Source: an uncultured Oscillospiraceae bacterium (GTDB lineage Bacteria; Bacillota; Clostridia; Oscillospirales; Ruminococcaceae). From it: DNA of 64,000 nucleotides. Location: positions 59,735 through 123,734 of the forward strand of contig CABUEI010000003.1 in the NCBI GenBank assembly GCA_902490585.1. Direction: 5' to 3'. Positions 16,045-25,109 of this stretch are shown piece after piece. Numbering within the stretch: the stretch's first letter is position 1; each line of letters opens with the position of its first letter. The notes beneath the pieces were generated by a model. It saw only the letters and a program-made list of their open reading frames with translations. It made no database searches and was not told the origin of the DNA. The translations under genes were made by a program, and so were the position numbers.

Positions 16045-19000
16045 ATGGCTGTTACAGTAGTATTATTGAGAAAAGACGAGCTGTTCAGATATAAACTTGA
16101 AGAAGGTCACAGCGTTACATTCGGTTCTCATAAAAAGGACAATGTATATGTGGACGGATTTGCACAGGCACAGATATCAATCAGATATCAACCTTCAAAA
16201 ATCAGCCTCAATGCTGTAAAAGCGTATAATTGCGAGATGAACGATGTACCTCTTGACAGCATGATAATTCTCGATAAAGCCGAAAAAACAGCATTGTACA
16301 TAAGTTCATTTTCAGACAGGTCGGAGCAGAAGATACGTCTTGAATATGGCAGTGTACTTAAATTCGGACGTGATAAAAGCAATGATATAATGCTTAAATT
16401 CCCCTTTGTTTCATCTTTTCATTTTATTTTGCGTTATGAAGACGGTGTAGTGCGTGTCAAGGATACCGAGAACGCAAACGGCTTGTACCTTAACGGCAAG
16501 CGTATCAAAAAGGCAAAAATGAAATCAGGCGACGTGCTGTCGATACTCAGCGTAGGTATAGTACTTGTAAACGGCGAACTGTACTTTGAAAATACCGGTA
16601 ATAAGCTGTCTGTCGATTATGCACAGATAGCGAATAAAAACAGTGTTTCACAGGAACATGACCGTGACGGGATGAAGTATAAACGTTCTCCCAGAATGCA
16701 GCAAAAACTTCCGTCCGAAGATATAATTCTTGCCGCACCTCCTGCAAAGCGTCAGAAATACGAAAAATCAAGAGGTATGATGGCTTCGCTGTTCGGCTCG
16801 GGCGCTATGGTCGGTGCAAGTATGCTCACCGGTGCTATGTCACCTGCTTTGCTTGCGGCAAGAGCGGCAAGCCTTGTTATGCCCGTAAGCAGTATTGCGT
16901 CCTCAGGTAGCGGCGATAAAAAAAGGAAGAAAAGCATTGAACAATACGAAGCCATGCGGCGTGAAAAATACGGTGCATATATCGACGAGCAGAAAGCCCG
17001 TATTGATTCGGTAGCACGGATTCAACGTGAAATTCTGACCGAAGAAAATCCAACACCCGATATTTGCATAGAAAACGTTTCTCATCTTAATCGCAGTTTG
17101 TGGGAGCGCATGCCGTCTGACCGTGACTATCTGGATGTGCGTGTGGGAATGGGCTATGAAAAGCTTTGCGTCAACGTTAAAAGCAGAAATGACAGCAGCG
17201 GTTTTCAGCTTGAAAATGATGAAATCAGAGAGCTTACCGAAAAAATTGTCGAGGAAACCAGAATAGTGGACAATATCCCTGCACGGATTTCTCTTTTGCA
17301 AAATAACACAATCGGAATTACAGGCAACAGAGGAAAAGCAATCAACTTAGTCAGAAATATGCTGATTTCACTCACGTCACAGCATTGCTTCAGCGATGTG
17401 AAAATAGCAGGCTTTTTTGATGAAGAGGAAAGAGATATCTGGGATTCTCTCAAATGGCTTCCTCATATCTGGAATGACGATAATGAATACCGCTTCCTTG
17501 CATATAACCGTAAGAATATGCAGGAAATATGCGAAGTGTTATCCGAGGTTATGAAATCAAGGAAAGCTGTCAACAGAGGTTATTGCGGTAACAAACCCGT
17601 AATCGCAAAGCCGTATTATATCGTGTTGCTCGGCTCAAAGAAAATGGCTGAGAGCGAACCTTTTGTGAATGAATTGCTTGACAGCGATACTTCCGCAGGA
17701 TTTACCACGTTTTTTCTGTTTGACGATATCTATTCACTTCCGAATGAATGTAAATTCATAATCGACCTCGATAACGGACCTTACGCTTACGCAAAGAACG
17801 AATCCAACAATAAGTTCTATTTCACACCCGATGCACCCGTTCCGACAGAAAAATTTGAACGGTTTGCAAGACAACTTTCAGCTGTCGAACTTGACAGTAC
17901 AGCGTCTGAAGCGGCAATTCCCGATTCTGTGACATTCCTTGAGGGTTACGGAATAAAACGGGTGGAAGAACTGAATATTTCAGACAGATGGAAAAAATCA
18001 GAGCCGTATAAAAGCCTTGCCGCTCCTATAGGGGCTATGGCAGGAAATAAGATTTTCAGCCTTGATATACATGATAAGCATCACGGCCCTCACGGACTTG
18101 TCGCAGGTACTACCGGTTCGGGAAAAAGCGAACTTCTCCAGACATGGATATTGTCAATGTGTGTATGCTATCATCCTTATGAGGTAAATTTTGTAATTAT
18201 CGACTATAAAGGCGGCGGAATGGCAAATCTTCTTGAACCTTTGCCTCATGTCGTGGGAAAGATTACCAACATCGGTTCAGACATCACAAGGTCGCTTCTT
18301 TCTCTGAAAAGTGAAAGTGTAAGAAGACAGAAGATTTTTGAGAAGGTTTGTGCAAATCACATCGACAAATATCAGAAAATGTACAGAGAAGGAAAGGTTG
18401 ATGAACCGTTACCTCACCTGATTATCGTATCCGATGAGTTCGCCGAACTAAAAAAAGCCGAACCCGATTTCATGGCAGGACTTGTGTCTGTAGCTAGGGT
18501 TGGCAGAAGTCTTGGCATACATCTTGTACTCGCTACACAGAAACCCGGCGGTGTTGTAGACGATCAGATTTCAAGTAATACAAGCTTCCGCTTGTGCATG
18601 AAAGTGCAGACTGTTGCGGACAGCCGTGAGATGCTGAAAAGACCCGATGCCGCAATGATTACAAAATCCGGCAGAACTTATGTGAGAGTCGGTGAAGACG
18701 AGCTCTTTGACGTGTTTCAGGCGTTCTGGAGCGGCGCACCTTATTCAGACAGGGAGCAGATGACTGCTCGTCATGTAAACGAAGTCCGCATAGTAGATGA
18801 CAGCGGACGAAGAATCAAAACCGTTGACGACAGCAAAGCAAAGGCAAAAAGCGATACCGATGAGCTCAGCGCAATCATCTCATATATCTGTAGCGAAGCT
18901 GATAAAAACGGCATAAGAAAGCCAAAATCACCGTGGAAACCCGAGCTCCCCGAAAGAATTTCGCTCGGAGCAATGCTTACCGAGAGTACTTTTGACGGAG

Positions 19001-20598
19001 TGAAATGGGGTGAAAATTCCGCATGGCTGAGCGCTCCGATAGGAGTATACGATATACCGTCACAGCAGGAGCAGGACATTCAGTATATCGACTTGGCGGA
19101 AAGCGGTCACCTTGGCATTTACGGTGCATCCGGCAGCGGTAAAACCATGTTGCTCAAGACGATAATCTGCTCGTATTGCCTTAATTATCCGCCGTCTGAT
19201 GTCAATGTATACATACTTGATTGCGGCGGCTGGAGCATGAGCCGTTTGTCGTGCCTTCTTCATGTCGGGGGCGTTGCACTTGACAGCGAAGAAGAAAAGT
19301 TTGAGAAATTCCCTAAGATGATAAGCGATGAGCTTGCACGCAGAAAGAGCCTTTTTGCCGGAAACGCCGTAGGTTCGCTTGGCGCCTACAGAAAGACGGT
19401 CGCAAAAGATATCCCTGCGATCATTATCGCTATAGACAATATAATCCCTGTATTTGACTTGTATCCGGATATGGAGCCGCTTCTTGTGACAATAGCCCGT
19501 GAAGGTGCTTCATTCGGCATCTATCTTATATTTACCGCCAACAGTACATCGGGGGTACGTTACAAGGTACAGCAGAATATCAAGAATGCCGTTGCGTTTG
19601 AACTTACTGACAAGGGCGACTACTCAACACTTGTAGGCAAAATTGACGGATTGCCGTTGCCGCATATTCCCGGCAGAGCGTTTATAAAAGGAAATCCGCC
19701 CGTTACTTTCCAGTCGGCAGTATTCGCTAACGGAAGTACGGAAGCGGAGATGAACGCCTCACTGCTTGAGATTTCCGAAAAGATGAAAATTGCATGGGAC
19801 GGACCTCTGCCAAAGCCGATACCGGTTATGCCGGAACAAGTAACTGTCGGTATGCTGAAAAGCGACTACAATAACCGTTACCGCATACCCGTCGGTATAG
19901 ACAATACAAGTCTTACGACAGCATTTGCGGATATGACCGACAATTACTGTATGCTCGTTACAGGCTCGATCGGTACGGGCAAAAGCAATATGCTTTCGGT
20001 TATAACAAGAATGACCGCCGAGAAGCACAGCAACAGTGAGATATTTGTATTTGACGGGCTTTCTCACTCATTGTCGGGGCTCAGACAAACCGCAAAGGAA
20101 TACTGTGTGTGTGATGATGACGAAAGTGTTTCCGAACAGCTCGGATACATCATTTCCGAACTTAACAACAGGCTAAAGGCACAAAAAGAAGCACGCACGG
20201 CAAGCGGTGGCTCATTTGATGCGAAAAAGTTCATAGCGGATTATAACACTATATTCATAGTGATAGATGATCTCAAGGAATTTGTAGAAGCTGTGTCGGA
20301 TGATAACAAGGCTCGGACAGAGCGTATATGCAGACTGGCGGCTGATTTCGGGGTGGTTGTCATTGCGGCTGGAAGAATGGCGGATATGGCTAAATTCAAC
20401 GAAATAGAAACGCTGACAAGGCTTATAATCTCGTATCAGAACGGAATTGCCATGAACGGAACGCCTGCACAGCACACCTACTTTCAGAATGACCTGAAGT
20501 ACAACGAACGTGACAATGAAGCGGGAGAAGGGTTCGGATACCTGTTCTCCGCAGGAAAGTGCATAAAGATAAAACTTATCAACGGGGGAGAAGACTGA
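16045..20598 (+). CDS. essC: EssC/EccC-type FtsK/SpoIIIE ATPase of a type VII secretion system
   Basis: A 1517-aa protein with EssC architecture. Two N-terminal FHA domains come first, the second around residues 100-185 with FGRDKSND and TENANGLYLNGK. A hydrophobic pair of segments at about 244-285 would cross the membrane. Three P-loop ATPase domains follow, with Walker A motifs GTTGSGKS (688-695), GASGSGKT (1027-1034) and GSIGTGKS (1307-1314). The first has FVIIDYKGGGMAN and LPHLIIVSDEFAEL (Walker B). All three P-loops look intact, unlike many EccC proteins. It recognises WXG100 substrates and powers export. Start at ATG 16045 with GGGGGAG upstream. First gene of a long plus-strand operon; the next gene overlaps its stop (TGATG). 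Confidence 0.95.
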   Translation: MAVTVVLLRKDELFRYKLEEGHSVTFGSHKKDNVYVDGFAQAQISIRYQPSKISLNAVKAYNCEMNDVPLDSMIILDKAEKTALYISSFSDRSEQKIRLEYGSVLKFGRDKSNDIMLKFPFVSSFHFILRYEDGVVRVKDTENANGLYLNGKRIKKAKMKSGDVLSILSVGIVLVNGELYFENTGNKLSVDYAQIANKNSVSQEHDRDGMKYKRSPRMQQKLPSEDIILAAPPAKRQKYEKSRGMMASLFGSGAMVGASMLTGAMSPALLAARAASLVMPVSSIASSGSGDKKRKKSIEQYEAMRREKYGAYIDEQKARIDSVARIQREILTEENPTPDICIENVSHLNRSLWERMPSDRDYLDVRVGMGYEKLCVNVKSRNDSSGFQLENDEIRELTEKIVEETRIVDNIPARISLLQNNTIGITGNRGKAINLVRNMLISLTSQHCFSDVKIAGFFDEEERDIWDSLKWLPHIWNDDNEYRFLAYNRKNMQEICEVLSEVMKSRKAVNRGYCGNKPVIAKPYYIVLLGSKKMAESEPFVNELLDSDTSAGFTTFFLFDDIYSLPNECKFIIDLDNGPYAYAKNESNNKFYFTPDAPVPTEKFERFARQLSAVELDSTASEAAIPDSVTFLEGYGIKRVEELNISDRWKKSEPYKSLAAPIGAMAGNKIFSLDIHDKHHGPHGLVAGTTGSGKSELLQTWILSMCVCYHPYEVNFVIIDYKGGGMANLLEPLPHVVGKITNIGSDITRSLLSLKSESVRRQKIFEKVCANHIDKYQKMYREGKVDEPLPHLIIVSDEFAELKKAEPDFMAGLVSVARVGRSLGIHLVLATQKPGGVVDDQISSNTSFRLCMKVQTVADSREMLKRPDAAMITKSGRTYVRVGEDELFDVFQAFWSGAPYSDREQMTARHVNEVRIVDDSGRRIKTVDDSKAKAKSDTDELSAIISYICSEADKNGIRKPKSPWKPELPERISLGAMLTESTFDGVKWGENSAWLSAPIGVYDIPSQQEQDIQYIDLAESGHLGIYGASGSGKTMLLKTIICSYCLNYPPSDVNVYILDCGGWSMSRLSCLLHVGGVALDSEEEKFEKFPKMISDELARRKSLFAGNAVGSLGAYRKTVAKDIPAIIIAIDNIIPVFDLYPDMEPLLVTIAREGASFGIYLIFTANSTSGVRYKVQQNIKNAVAFELTDKGDYSTLVGKIDGLPLPHIPGRAFIKGNPPVTFQSAVFANGSTEAEMNASLLEISEKMKIAWDGPLPKPIPVMPEQVTVGMLKSDYNNRYRIPVGIDNTSLTTAFADMTDNYCMLVTGSIGTGKSNMLSVITRMTAEKHSNSEIFVFDGLSHSLSGLRQTAKEYCVCDDDESVSEQLGYIISELNNRLKAQKEARTASGGSFDAKKFIADYNTIFIVIDDLKEFVEAVSDDNKARTERICRLAADFGVVVIAAGRMADMAKFNEIETLTRLIISYQNGIAMNGTPAQHTYFQNDLKYNERDNEAGEGFGYLFSAGKCIKIKLINGGED

Positions 20599-21140
20599 TG
20601 ATTACAGCACAGCCTGAGGGGCTTGAGCAGATATCGCTTGATTTGAGGAAATCGGCTGAAATACTGGAAGACATTACAGGGCAGATCATGCGGCTCGCAG
20701 GCGAGATGCTTGATGATTTTCAGATTGAGGAGATTTCAGGTAATCCCGAAATAAAGAGCATGGTCGTATCAGTGAATAACGATACCGCAAGAACGGCAGA
20801 CAGGCTGTACAGCTTCTCACAAGCCGTTTCGGATGCGCTTATATCTTACAATGAGATCGAGAGAAAAAGCTGTGAGAAAATTGAGCGTATTAACTGTACG
20901 ATTGATTCACTCAGCGCAGAGCTCGGTTCTTTGTATTCTGTAAAAAATACGGCAATTCCGGATGTTTCTCCCAATGAAGAAATGCAGCGAAATACCGAAC
21001 TTCTGGTAACCGGTAGTGTGCAGGAATTGCAGATGACGAATATAGCGGCAATAAGTAAAGTGATTAATGAGAAGTATTTCGTTTCAGCGGTGAAAGAACC
21101 CGGTAGCAAAGACGGTGACGAAGATGAAGACAGTGAATGA
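20598..21140 (+). CDS. T7SS-locus helical protein
   Basis: A 180-aa acidic, strongly helical protein with coiled-coil-prone stretches and an acidic tail (DGDEDEDSE). No signal peptide, no membrane segment, no WXG motif. The ATG overlaps the essC stop and has GGGGGAG upstream. It may be a chaperone or a large WXG100-like partner; the length and helicity fit such a role but prove nothing. Confidence 0.6.
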   Translation: MITAQPEGLEQISLDLRKSAEILEDITGQIMRLAGEMLDDFQIEEISGNPEIKSMVVSVNNDTARTADRLYSFSQAVSDALISYNEIERKSCEKIERINCTIDSLSAELGSLYSVKNTAIPDVSPNEEMQRNTELLVTGSVQELQMTNIAAISKVINEKYFVSAVKEPGSKDGDEDEDSE

Positions 21141-21948
21141 TCAGCGTTTTTATAAACTTACGACCGGTGAGATATATGTGCTGGCAGGACTGCTCGGACA
21201 TAACACGGTGTACGGAGTTGAAAGCGATACGCTTGACAGGTGGATAGATGATATCGGCGGCAATGTATCGAGTGTAATTTCCGGGCTTGCCGCAAGTGGC
21301 TATGCGGAGCTTTCATTCGGCGGAGTATTGTATATCGACGGTACACTCAGAAAAGCGATCGACTGTTTATGTATGCCCGAAACAATGGTGTCTGTAGCGG
21401 TGTCTGTCGGCAATTGTCTGTCGGAGAAATACTGTATCTGTACCGGAAACGTAAGTGTAATGCTTGAAAGAAACAAGAACGGCAGAGTTTATTGTTTAAG
21501 AGTTACCGATAATTGTGCCGAAGCTGTTAGATACATTCTGTCATGCACACAAAAAATGCTTAATGTGCAAGGACACAGCCGGGATATTGCGCATTTGTCA
21601 AGGGTGCAGATATCGTACGAATGTGCGGCAAAAGCCAAATCACTTATCGCAGGTTTCAGAGAAGAAGAGGCAAGAGAACTGTTTCACGGTTATCTGACGC
21701 AGGAAGATACAGAAAAAGTTATGGAAATTCTCGGCGGTAACATCGGTCATTTATCGGTAAAAGCTTACAGTGCGGAAAACGGTATCTGTCGGTGCGGATA
21801 TAAAGGACTTTTTGTGACAGGGGCGGTCGATGCCGAAATTACTGCCGATAACGAAAGCAATCTTCACATAAATGAAATATCCTCAGATGAAATCGAAAAG
21901 ATCGTGAATAAAAACATTTCATCGGTAAAGAGAGGAGCCTTAGTATGA
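21124..21948 (+). CDS. T7SS-locus accessory protein, EspG-like in layout (paralogue A)
   Basis: A 274-aa protein. Its N-terminus (LTTGEIYVLAGLLG, then SVISGLAASGYAEL and a YIDGTLRKAIDCL helix) shares its order of elements with the protein at 23287-23922, so the two look like distant paralogues. The pattern, a start helix ELxxLxxLL followed by a GYxE beta element and a two-fold alpha/beta body, resembles the EspG-type chaperones of ESX systems. That is a structural guess, not a recognised match. The ATG at 21124 overlaps the previous gene by 17 bases. It overlaps the YukD-like gene by four bases. Confidence 0.55.
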   Translation: MKTVNDQRFYKLTTGEIYVLAGLLGHNTVYGVESDTLDRWIDDIGGNVSSVISGLAASGYAELSFGGVLYIDGTLRKAIDCLCMPETMVSVAVSVGNCLSEKYCICTGNVSVMLERNKNGRVYCLRVTDNCAEAVRYILSCTQKMLNVQGHSRDIAHLSRVQISYECAAKAKSLIAGFREEEARELFHGYLTQEDTEKVMEILGGNIGHLSVKAYSAENGICRCGYKGLFVTGAVDAEITADNESNLHINEISSDEIEKIVNKNISSVKRGALV

Positions 21949-22232
21949 AAAAAATAATAACGATTGTAAAGAAAAGCGGTTATGACGGTGAAGAAATCAG
22001 ATGTGATATCGAAGTTCCGACAGATGTGAAAACCGCTGTGCTTACAAATGATATCGTGCAGGCTCTTGAAGGGTATTATGACAGACCGATAACATTCGGA
22101 AACGGTACAGGGCTTTATCTTTGCAGGCTGGAACGTATGCTCGAACTGCATAAGACTTTTGAGGAAAATGACGTAAGAAACGGCGATATCATACTGATTA
22201 CGGAGAACGGACATGGAAGAGATAACATATAA
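21945..22232 (+). CDS. YukD/EsaB-like ubiquitin-fold protein
   Basis: A 95-aa protein with a beta-grasp pattern: KKIITIVKKS...RCDIEVPTDVKTAVL...IVQALEGYY, then RNGDIILIT near the C-terminus, as in YukD/EsaB. YukD-like proteins are small cytosolic parts of type VIIb systems needed for secretion or its regulation. ATGA overlap with the previous gene and a 20-base overlap with the next one show tight coupling. Confidence 0.7.
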   Translation: MKKIITIVKKSGYDGEEIRCDIEVPTDVKTAVLTNDIVQALEGYYDRPITFGNGTGLYLCRLERMLELHKTFEENDVRNGDIILITENGHGRDNI

Positions 22233-22506
22233 CGATGTTCTTGTGCATTACGAAAGAATGATGACGGATATAACGGATGAATTACAGCGGTTGAAGGACA
22301 GGTTGGAGAAAATCTCGGTATATTCTCAACAGGTATGGAAAGGTGAAGCAGGGAATGCCTGCTTTGAGAAAACACAGGAACTTTGCGAGGAGATACGAAA
22401 ACAACTCGTTACAGCCGAAGAACTGACAGAAACGTTCAGACAGGCAAGGATAAATTATGATATTCTGTTTCCCGCATTACAGGGTACGGAAATATCGGAA
22501 GAATGA
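22213..22506 (+). CDS. WXG100-family protein
   Basis: A 97-aa helical hairpin protein with WKG at residues 42-44 between two amphipathic helices, the hallmark of ESAT-6/WXG100 secreted proteins or effector partners. It overlaps the YukD-like gene. It is more divergent than the protein at 22559. Confidence 0.75.
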   Translation: MEEITYNDVLVHYERMMTDITDELQRLKDRLEKISVYSQQVWKGEAGNACFEKTQELCEEIRKQLVTAEELTETFRQARINYDILFPALQGTEISEE

Positions 22507-22558
22507 TTTGACTGCCGTAAGGCTTCAAATATAAATTTTTTGAAAGAAGGAAATAAAA

Positions 22559-22858
22559 ATGGCACTTATTCAGGTAACACCGGATCTGCTCAACAGCAAG
22601 GCAAACGAACTCAGAGGTCTCAAGGCTCAGCACGATGAGGCAATGAGCAAGATGAGAACGCTTATACTCGGTCTTAACGAAGTATTCAAGGGCGATGCTC
22701 AGGACGCACTGGTGGCTAAGTACGAAAGTATGCAGCCTACATTCAACAATTTCTCTCAGATGCTTGAGGAATACGCTAAACTCCTCAATACATCGGCACA
22801 GAAGTTCCAGGAAACAGACCAGTCATTACAGACAAGCATAAACGGTTTTGGCAACTGA
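22559..22858 (+). CDS. WXG100-family protein (EsxA-like, FKG variant)
   Basis: A 99-aa helix-turn-helix hairpin protein: PDLLNSKANELRGLKAQHDE, turn VFKGDAQDAL (43-45 FKG in place of WXG), then a second helix ending in TSINGFGN. It has the best ribosome binding site of the cluster (GAAAGAAGGAAA) and codons typical of strong expression, and is followed by a hairpin region, so it is likely the main secreted substrate of the locus. Confidence 0.85.
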   Translation: MALIQVTPDLLNSKANELRGLKAQHDEAMSKMRTLILGLNEVFKGDAQDALVAKYESMQPTFNNFSQMLEEYAKLLNTSAQKFQETDQSLQTSINGFGN

Positions 22859-22871
22859 CGATCATGGCTAT

Positions 22872-22956
22872 GCTATGCAGGATTCGTCCTGCAAATGCAT
22901 AGCTTATGAATGTTCCTGTGGAGCTTTGCCGACGGGCATATTCATAAGTTATGCAT
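22872..22956 (+). other. Two competing hairpins after the EsxA-like gene
   Basis: Hairpin 1 (22872-22903): GCTATGCAGGA-TTCG-TCCTGC...GCATAGC, with a perfect UUCG-capped 6-bp core. Hairpin 2: 22895-22911 pairs with 22940-22956 over 17 bp with one mismatch. They share 22895-22903, so only one can form in full. No poly-T run follows, which argues for mRNA stability, processing or attenuation rather than plain termination. Confidence 0.55.
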
Positions 22957-22986
22957 TTTCATTTAAAAGAATCGGGGGTGAAGCGA

Positions 22987-23274
22987 ATGGTGGATATTGA
23001 TTGTATCCGTCTGAGAGAAAAGGCGGCACTGGCAGATATGCTTTGCACAGAGCTCACGACAGTCCGTGAAAGCACCGAAAGGCTTGTTCTGAACCTTTGC
23101 GGAGAATGGCAGGGTTCTGCGGAAAAGGCATACAGCGGAAAAATACTGTATATCGACAGGCGGTTTCAAAAAGTCGAAGAAGTTATAAAACGCATATCGA
23201 AGATAATGTCAGAGCTTTCTGATGAATACGAAGAACTGGATTACAATATAAGTTCTGTGATTAAATCAATATAA
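22987..23274 (+). CDS. WXG100-family protein
   Basis: A 95-aa protein with WQG at residues 41-43 (CGEWQGSAEKAY) between two helices. The ATG at 22987 follows GGGGGTG and opens the gene group after the hairpin pair; the longer frame from 22951 lies inside hairpin 2. Likely a secreted dimer partner or effector-binding small protein. Confidence 0.8.
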   Translation: MVDIDCIRLREKAALADMLCTELTTVRESTERLVLNLCGEWQGSAEKAYSGKILYIDRRFQKVEEVIKRISKIMSELSDEYEELDYNISSVIKSI

Positions 23275-23286
23275 GGAGTTGAATTT

Positions 23287-23922
23287 ATGGATAAGGAAAT
23301 TGTGCTGTCCGCAAATGAGCTTTATTATCTGGGCAAGCTGTTGCAGGCAAGATACATAGATTATTCGTACATTGCCGCAATGGAAGACGTCAGCAAAAAC
23401 TATTCAGTTTTTGAATCGGAGTCGGAAAAATCGCTTTCTGAAAAAGGGTATATCGAGGAGGATTTTGCAGGTGAAAAGGAAGTAAACCCTGTGCTCAAAA
23501 GTCTGCTTGAACCCTTATTTTTCGGTGAACGGGAGGCGGCAGTAAGTATCTGCACCGTCGGAGAAGAACCGGTTCTCAGTTGTTTCAATTTTCACTTTGC
23601 CGATGAGAATATAACAATGGTTGATATGTCGGACGATACACTGAAAATTACCGCAACAGACAATGAAACGGTAAGAAAATTTGTCAGCGGTATTCTTCCC
23701 GAGGACTACATCGGAGAATGCACAAAAGATATCAAAGTGGAAAAAGAAATGGTTACATGGCTTATAATTGTCAAGTCTGCCGTTGTCGGAAAAGGTTCGG
23801 TTATAAAGAAATACATTGAAGCGGACGGAACCGTATTCGGTGAGAGCGGTACAGGACTTGAGAGCATGACAAGGGATATGTTTGTCGATGAAGTTTACGG
23901 CGTAATAAAGGAAGGTAACTGA
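23287..23922 (+). CDS. T7SS-locus accessory protein, EspG-like in layout (paralogue B)
   Basis: A 211-aa protein. LSANELYYLGKLLQARYID and the later EKGYIEEDFAGEKEVNP, LKSLLEPLF align in order with the first third of the protein at 21124-21948. The rest is alpha/beta and acidic. Two paralogues in one locus would fit two chaperones, each serving its own WXG substrate set, but this is inference. ATG with AAGGAGTTG upstream, 12 bases after the WXG gene. Confidence 0.55.
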   Translation: MDKEIVLSANELYYLGKLLQARYIDYSYIAAMEDVSKNYSVFESESEKSLSEKGYIEEDFAGEKEVNPVLKSLLEPLFFGEREAAVSICTVGEEPVLSCFNFHFADENITMVDMSDDTLKITATDNETVRKFVSGILPEDYIGECTKDIKVEKEMVTWLIIVKSAVVGKGSVIKKYIEADGTVFGESGTGLESMTRDMFVDEVYGVIKEGN

Positions 23923-23923
23923 T

Positions 23924-24271
23924 ATGTCATACATGGATATGAACGGTAACATCACCATAAACGAAAATGCCGCAAATGCCGATGTTAAAAGATTGCGTGT
24001 GGCAAAGCAATATCTCACCGATTCGGAAAACGCAATCAACAGCCTTATAAAGCAGGCGGCAGACGGACAAGGTGAAACGGCAACAGCCGTAGTGGAGAAA
24101 GCCAATGAGCTTAAAATGCAGATCGAAAGGCTTATATCTTCACTTGAGGACACAGAGGAGTATATCAACCGTACCGTTGCAAAGTACAGAAGAATTGATA
24201 AAGAGGTCAGAGATTCAATCAAAAACAGCGTGATCATAATGGGTGACGGAACGGCAAACGGAGGTAATTAA
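23924..24271 (+). CDS. WXG100-like small helical protein without the Trp
   Basis: A 115-aa protein with two long helices separated near residues 46-52 by DGQGETA, the place where WXG would stand. C-terminus GDGTANGGN is flexible. It is one base after the previous stop and directly abuts the next WXG gene, which suggests they form a heterodimer. Confidence 0.6.
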   Translation: MSYMDMNGNITINENAANADVKRLRVAKQYLTDSENAINSLIKQAADGQGETATAVVEKANELKMQIERLISSLEDTEEYINRTVAKYRRIDKEVRDSIKNSVIIMGDGTANGGN

Positions 24272-24568
24272 ATGGCTCTTATAAAAATTGATGATAAGGC
24301 TCTCGATGAAAGCTCAAAGAAAATTGCAGAAAAAATCGTACAGCTCAGTGATATGAAATCACGGCTCAGTTCTATAACGGGCGCAATCTCTGATTCCTGG
24401 CAGGGAGCATCAAGTGAAGCTTATATAAATCTTCTGCATGGCTTTGACGCCAGAACGAGCGAGATGATAGAAATTCTGAAGGAATTTGAGGATTATGTAG
24501 AAAAAGCTACATCGGATTTCAGGGAGATTGACAGAAAATCAGCCAACAGAATACGCAATTCATTCTGA
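24272..24568 (+). CDS. WXG100-family protein
   Basis: A 98-aa protein with a canonical SWQGASSEAY turn (WQG at 43-45) and a second helix ending in REIDRKSANRIRNSF. Abuts the preceding Trp-less partner gene. Classic size and pattern of an Esx protein. Confidence 0.85.
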   Translation: MALIKIDDKALDESSKKIAEKIVQLSDMKSRLSSITGAISDSWQGASSEAYINLLHGFDARTSEMIEILKEFEDYVEKATSDFREIDRKSANRIRNSF

Positions 24569-24587
24569 AAGAAAGGAACGGATTTAT

Positions 24588-25109
24588 ATGATTTCTATAG
24601 ATACCGATATGCTCAGACAGCTTGCCGCAGCTGCAAGAGAAGCAAACGAAGCAATCGAAAATGCCACCTCACGTCTGACCGCAATAACGGAACACAGGGA
24701 CTGGGGTTGTAAGGAAAAGCACACAATCAACGAATATACCGAAGATAATAAGAAAAAAATCAGGATACTTCAGGATAATTCAAGGTCGTTTCTGTCGGCT
24801 CTGAATGATGTTGTAAATGATTTTGAAAACACCGAAAAGAATGTGTGCAACAATACGGGCGGAATAGACTCGGTAATAGCAAATATTATGGATATCGCAA
24901 AGGGGTCAATAATAGATCAAACGTACCAAACGGATAACAATATGCTCCCTTCACATAGTCACCCAACGGTTATCAGTGGAGATGCCGTTGGTATATATGA
25001 TTCTATTGTAAAGGATTTTCCGCAGTTTAAGTCTGTAACCGATATGCCCGGTGCAACGATATGTTATTTTAATAATATTGATCTTTCTGCCGGAGGTGAA
25101 AACAAATGA
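24588..25109 (+). CDS. WXG-like T7SS substrate or effector partner
   Basis: A 173-aa protein. Residues 1-95 form a helical hairpin with DWGC at the turn (Trp39), followed by an 80-residue C-terminal part of mixed structure (GDAVGIYDSIVKDFPQF, ATICYFNNIDLS). The ATG at 24588 has AAAGGAACGG upstream; an earlier in-frame start overlaps the previous gene and is unlikely. It overlaps the next gene by ATGA. It may load the large protein that follows. Confidence 0.6.
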   Translation: MISIDTDMLRQLAAAAREANEAIENATSRLTAITEHRDWGCKEKHTINEYTEDNKKKIRILQDNSRSFLSALNDVVNDFENTEKNVCNNTGGIDSVIANIMDIAKGSIIDQTYQTDNNMLPSHSHPTVISGDAVGIYDSIVKDFPQFKSVTDMPGATICYFNNIDLSAGGENK

